6,463 nucleotides of DNA from Bacteroidia bacterium (lineage in GTDB: Bacteria > Planctomycetota > Phycisphaerae > Phycisphaerales > SM1A02), in NCBI GenBank assembly GCA_030054235.1, contig JASGCG010000097.1, positions 1 to 6,463 on the forward strand, written 5' to 3'. A model generated the notes under the pieces. It was not told the DNA's origin. It worked only from the letters and a program-made list of their open reading frames with translations, and made no database searches. The position numbers and the translations under genes are program-made. Of the stretch, positions 4,895 to 6,463 are shown one piece after another (position 1 is the first letter of the stretch; each line of letters begins with the position of its first letter).

Positions 4895-6259
4895 ATGACT
4901 GCATGGACTCCTTCATCGTGGATGGCCAAGTCGGCGGCGCAGCAGCCTTCGTATGACGATTGCGCAGCGCTCGAGGCCGTGCTCGCCGAGCTTGCCGCGT
5001 TGCCGCCTTTGGTCACCAGCGGCGAGGTGCTCGCGCTCAAGCAGCAGCTCGCCGCGGCAGCACGCGGCGAGGCCTTCGTGCTGCAGGCGGGGGACTGTGC
5101 CGAGAGCTTCGCGCAGTGCAGGCCCGATGCCATCACGGCACAGCTCAAGATCCTGCTGCAGATGAGCCTGGTGCTCGTGCACGGCTCGGGACGGCGTGTG
5201 GTGCGGCTGGCGCGCCTGGCCGGCCAGTACGCCAAGCCGCGCTCGGCCGATGCTGAAGTGCGCGACGGCGTCTCGTTGCCGGCCTACCGCGGCGACAACG
5301 TGAATCGCAGCGAGTTCAGCGCCGCAGCGCGCCGGCCCGACCCCGAACTCCTGCTGCGCGGCTACGAACGCGCGGCGCTCACGCTCAACTTCGTGCGCGC
5401 GCTCGTCGACGGCGGCTTCGCCGACATCCACCATCCCGAGCAGTGGGACCTGTCCTTCGCGCACGCGAGTCCGTCGCGGGATGAGTACGAGCGCATCGTG
5501 AACGAGATCCGCGCGAGCCTCGACTTCGCGCGCACGCTCACCGGCGAGGACCATCCTGCGCTCACGCGCGTGGACTTCTTCACGAGCCATGAGGCGCTCG
5601 TCCTGCCCTACGAGCAGGCGCTCACGCGGCAGGTCCCTCGGCGCGACGGCTGGTTCAACCTCAGCACGCACTTGCCCTGGATCGGCATGCGCACGGCATC
5701 GCCCGATGGTGCGCACGTCGAGTACGCACGGGGGCTTTCGAACCCGATCGGGATCAAGGTGGGGCCGGCGACCGAGCCCGCGGCGCTCGTGCGCACGCTC
5801 GAGGCGATCGATCCGCATCGCGAGCCCGGGCGCGTCACGCTCATCCATCGGTTCGGCGCCGACCGCATCGCAGAGGGGCTCCCGCCCGTGCTGCGCGCGG
5901 TGCGGGCAGCGGGATGGCCCGGACTCTGGATCTGCGATCCCATGCACGGCAACACCGAGACGGTGGTCCCCACCGACGGTGCCGGCGCGGGGCGCCCCGT
6001 CAAGACGCGTGCCTTCGCCAAGGTGATGCTGGAGCTCGAGCGTGCCTTCGAGGTCCATGCATCGTGCGGCACGCACCTGGGCGGCGTGCACATCGAGGTC
6101 ACCGGCGACGATGTCACCGAGTGCACCGGCGGCTCGCGCGGCCTGAGCGATGCCGATCTCGCGCGTGCGTACCGCAGCGCGGTGGATCCACGGCTCAACG
6201 CCGAGCAAGCGCTTGAACTCTCGATGCTGATGGCACGACACCTCCGCGCGGGGCGTTGA
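4895..6259 (+). CDS. 3-deoxy-7-phosphoheptulonate synthase, class II (DAHP synthase)
   Basis: Condenses phosphoenolpyruvate and erythrose 4-phosphate, the first step of the shikimate pathway to aromatic amino acids. The 454-aa length fits class II (plant/Mycobacterium type). Signature blocks: WTPSSW (4-9) and AAQQPSY (14-20), LPPLV (36-40), QAGDCAESF (64-72), RLAGQYAKPRS (107-117), RGDNVN (132-137), NPIGIKVGP (283-291), CDPMHGNT (347-354), GGVHIEVTGDDVTEC (396-410) and VDPRLN (430-435). By comparison with the M. tuberculosis enzyme, metal ligands should be C68, H351, E401 and D431; R107 and K288 should bind phosphoenolpyruvate. ATG 4895 is chosen because the conserved WTPSSW block lies upstream of the next ATG (4922). 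The frame is open back to a GTG at 4814, but that part is tRNA-Leu. The start has no Shine-Dalgarno and only three bases separate it from the mature tRNA, so the two are probably cotranscribed. The stop codon lies in the loop of a strong hairpin. Allosteric behaviour cannot be judged. Confidence 0.95.
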   Translation: MTAWTPSSWMAKSAAQQPSYDDCAALEAVLAELAALPPLVTSGEVLALKQQLAAAARGEAFVLQAGDCAESFAQCRPDAITAQLKILLQMSLVLVHGSGRRVVRLARLAGQYAKPRSADAEVRDGVSLPAYRGDNVNRSEFSAAARRPDPELLLRGYERAALTLNFVRALVDGGFADIHHPEQWDLSFAHASPSRDEYERIVNEIRASLDFARTLTGEDHPALTRVDFFTSHEALVLPYEQALTRQVPRRDGWFNLSTHLPWIGMRTASPDGAHVEYARGLSNPIGIKVGPATEPAALVRTLEAIDPHREPGRVTLIHRFGADRIAEGLPPVLRAVRAAGWPGLWICDPMHGNTETVVPTDGAGAGRPVKTRAFAKVMLELERAFEVHASCGTHLGGVHIEVTGDDVTECTGGSRGLSDADLARAYRSAVDPRLNAEQALELSMLMARHLRAGR

Positions 6260-6274
6260 GCGCGCCCCGCGCGG
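6244..6274. terminator. Strong GC stem-loop spanning the DAHP synthase stop codon
   Basis: CCGCGCGGGGCG (6244-6255) pairs perfectly with CGCCCCGCGCGG (6263-6274): 12 bp around a 7-nt loop TTGAGCG that contains the TGA stop (6257-6259). It lies between convergent genes and is usable from both strands. No T run follows on either side. A stem this stable probably ends or protects both transcripts, but it also begins inside the coding region and could slow ribosomes near termination. Confidence 0.6.
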
Positions 6275-6306
6275 TGGTGATCGAGTGCTGCTGACCGGAG
6301 TCTGGC

Positions 6307-6463
6307 TCAGGCGCGGCGACGGCTGGCGATGCCGCCAGCGAGCAGCAATGCCATGGCGCCGGGGGCCGGGAGCGTGAAGGTGCCGATGCCAAAGATCGGT
6401 TGCTGGGTGCCCACAACCTTCCACGCGAGTTCGGCTGAGTGCATGCTGACTTGGCCCCCATCG
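6307..6463 (-). CDS. PEP-CTERM-type sorting tail of an exported protein (C-terminal fragment)
   Basis: Only the last 51 codons are in the window, ending at TGA (6309 to 6307). The readable tail is a typical exosortase-type sorting signal: a Pro-rich motif LPAPGA (31-36), a hydrophobic helix MALLLAGGIA (37-46) and a basic end RRRA (48-51). PAP replaces the classical PEP. Such tails retain exported proteins in the membrane until exosortase cuts or transfers them. The upstream residues (AELAWKVVGTQQPIFGIGTF) suggest the end of a beta-rich extracellular domain; the rest is outside, so the protein's own role cannot be named. The gene converges on DAHP synthase and shares its hairpin. Confidence 0.75.
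   Translation of the reverse strand, partial: DGGQVSMHSAELAWKVVGTQQPIFGIGTFTLPAPGAMALLLAGGIASRRRA

Noticed and set aside
4913..6424. A 503-codon minus-strand open frame opposite the DAHP synthase gene.
   Set aside because: Arg/His/Glu-rich shadow translation with no motif; the plus strand carries all conserved class II DAHP synthase blocks, and the frame runs across the hairpin and the PEP-CTERM gene in the wrong phase.
6195..6461. An 88-codon minus-strand frame at the right edge.
   Set aside because: It overlaps the PEP-CTERM tail in another phase; the tail's PAPGA-helix-RRRA signature shows which phase is real.
1..6463. A novel defence, mobile or biosynthetic system.
   Set aside because: All genes match known housekeeping or widespread families, strands alternate as single units, no repeats, integrase, transposase or phage genes are visible, and base composition appears even.

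Overview
The window is a GC-rich bacterial chromosome segment of densely packed housekeeping genes. The best guess for the host is a Planctomycetota member, probably Phycisphaerae-like. That rests on three things seen together: a UVR-motif protein with an N-terminal block resembling a family I recall from planctomycetes, a C-terminal sorting tail of the PAPGA...RRRA kind, and an outer-membrane assembly protein showing a diderm envelope. The assignment is inference from memory of these families; no search was run.

Layout, left to right: the N-terminal 371 residues of a BamA-type protein (minus strand, running off the left edge); a 78-bp divergent gap; gcvT (plus), the aminomethyltransferase of the glycine cleavage system; a 126-bp convergent gap; a RpoD/SigA-family sigma factor of 286 aa (minus); a 134-bp divergent gap; a 239-aa UVR-motif protein (plus); a DoxX-like four-helix membrane protein (minus, convergent, separated by 19 bp holding a perfect GC palindrome); tRNA-Leu(TAG) (plus); a class II DAHP synthase (plus), whose start codon lies only 3 nt after the tRNA; and the C-terminal end of a PEP-CTERM-type exported protein (minus, running off the right edge). 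Strands alternate almost gene by gene, so nearly every gene is its own transcription unit. The one likely exception is the tRNA-Leu/DAHP synthase pair.

The genes do not form a pathway. They cover envelope biogenesis (BamA, the PEP-CTERM protein), C1/glycine metabolism (GcvT), the first step of the shikimate pathway (DAHP synthase), transcription initiation (sigma factor) and translation (tRNA-Leu). I saw no mobile element, CRISPR array, toxin-antitoxin pair or defence cluster.

The points most worth a second look are about expression. Three genes have a TANNNT hexamer only 6-9 nt before their ATG, which suggests leaderless mRNAs. The DAHP synthase mRNA would become nearly leaderless if the tRNA in front of it is processed. 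The sigma factor departs from sigma-70 at the residues that read the -10 and extended -10 elements. GC-rich antisense frames stay open over long distances and mask the true starts of gcvT and the DAHP synthase gene.
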